Shown here: positions 5,601-5,777 of the stretch, in pieces
Position numbering within the stretch: position 1 is the first letter of the stretch
How the letters are laid out: the number at the start of each line of letters is the position of its first letter
DNA from: Clostridiales bacterium UBA1777
Lineage (GTDB): Bacteria > Bacillota > Clostridia > Oscillospirales > Oscillospiraceae
NCBI GenBank assembly: GCA_002315275.1
Contig: DCGN01000014.1
Coordinates: 1 to 5,777 of the forward strand
Length of the DNA stretch: 5,777 bases
Direction of reading: 5' to 3'
Notes under the pieces: model-generated
What the model was told of the DNA's origin: nothing
The model's database searches: none
What the model saw: only the letters and a program-made list of their open reading frames with translations
Position numbers and translations under genes: made by a program

Positions 5601-5777
5601 ATGAAAAAGACAATCGCAATGCTCCTCGCGTTAATCATGTGCCTGGCCTTGTTTGCAGGCTGCGGCAAGACCGAGGAACCCGCACCCGCAGCAGAGGCAC
5701 CTGCCGCTGAAGCACCCGCAGCAGAAGCACCTGCAGCAGAAGTGAGAGAACCAATGGCCGCTACACTCTTGAGGTTT
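5601..5777 (+). CDS. Secreted lipoprotein, probable solute-binding protein of an importer, N-terminal part (window edge)
   Basis: The first 59 codons are present with no stop before the window edge. AGGAGG (5587-5592) lies eight bases before the ATG. The protein has a lipoprotein signal peptide: MKKT, a hydrophobic core to residue 18, and the lipobox LFAGC with the lipidated cysteine C21. An Ala/Pro/Glu linker of repeated EAPAA (about 25-47) follows, then VREPMAATLLRF, where the folded domain seems to begin. Such lipoproteins tether a solute-binding domain to the outer face of the membrane in Gram-positives. A start like TLLRF resembles DctP-type TRAP binding proteins, and a KdgR-like regulator upstream would suit hexuronate import, but an ABC sugar-binding protein or an unrelated lipoprotein is also possible. 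It is likely the first gene of an operon regulated through 5459-5484. Confidence 0.85.
   Translation, partial: MKKTIAMLLALIMCLALFAGCGKTEEPAPAAEAPAAEAPAAEAPAAEVREPMAATLLRF
5694..5738 (+). repeat. Three tandem 15-base units encoding EAPAA
   Basis: Three consecutive in-frame units (5694-5708, 5709-5723, 5724-5738) each encode Glu-Ala-Pro-Ala-Ala. They differ mainly at third codon positions; a degenerate unit encoding EPAPAA precedes them. They form the flexible linker after the lipidated cysteine, and copy number may vary between strains. Confidence 0.85.

Overview
The window reads as a chromosomal segment of an anaerobic Gram-positive bacterium, most likely a Clostridia-type Bacillota. The reasons are the strong AGGAGG-type ribosome binding sites, near-consensus sigma-A promoters, a tetrahydrofolate (THF) riboswitch ahead of an ECF-transporter-like gene (an arrangement typical of Firmicutes), a KdgR-like LacI regulator, and a lipoprotein with a low-complexity Ala/Pro/Glu linker. 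The organism is inferred from gene content only. No phage, IS, CRISPR, tRNA or rRNA signal was found.

Left part (1-985, minus strand) is a folate module. It holds the 5' end of a probable folate ECF-transporter S component (folT, cut by the window edge). Its leader carries a well-matched THF riboswitch aptamer and a readable translational switch. Upstream lies fchA, a cyclodeaminase/cyclohydrolase that works on THF-bound one-carbon units. A promoter inside the 3' end of fchA can drive the riboswitch and folT separately.

Centre-left (986-2430, minus strand) is gdhA, a complete hexameric glutamate dehydrogenase. It has its own promoter, a leader stem-loop and a hairpin terminator. A divergent intergenic region of 475 bases (2333-2807) separates it from the next gene; it contains the two outward promoters and some hairpin-forming AT-rich DNA but no gene.

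Right part (2746-5777, plus strand) has a GT4-like glycosyltransferase with a charged helical C-terminal tail, then a LacI/KdgR-like regulator with its own promoter and terminator. Next come two overlapping LacI-type operator palindromes, followed by the start of a secreted lipoprotein, probably the solute-binding component of a TRAP or ABC importer. The simplest reading is that the regulator controls the importer operon that begins with the lipoprotein.

Several starts were moved from the longest ORF to internal codons because ribosome binding sites and promoters demand it: fchA at 871, gdhA at 2332, the glycosyltransferase at 2808 and the regulator at 4374 (GTG). The most informative non-coding element is the THF riboswitch with its mutually exclusive hairpins. 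No clearly new biological system was seen.
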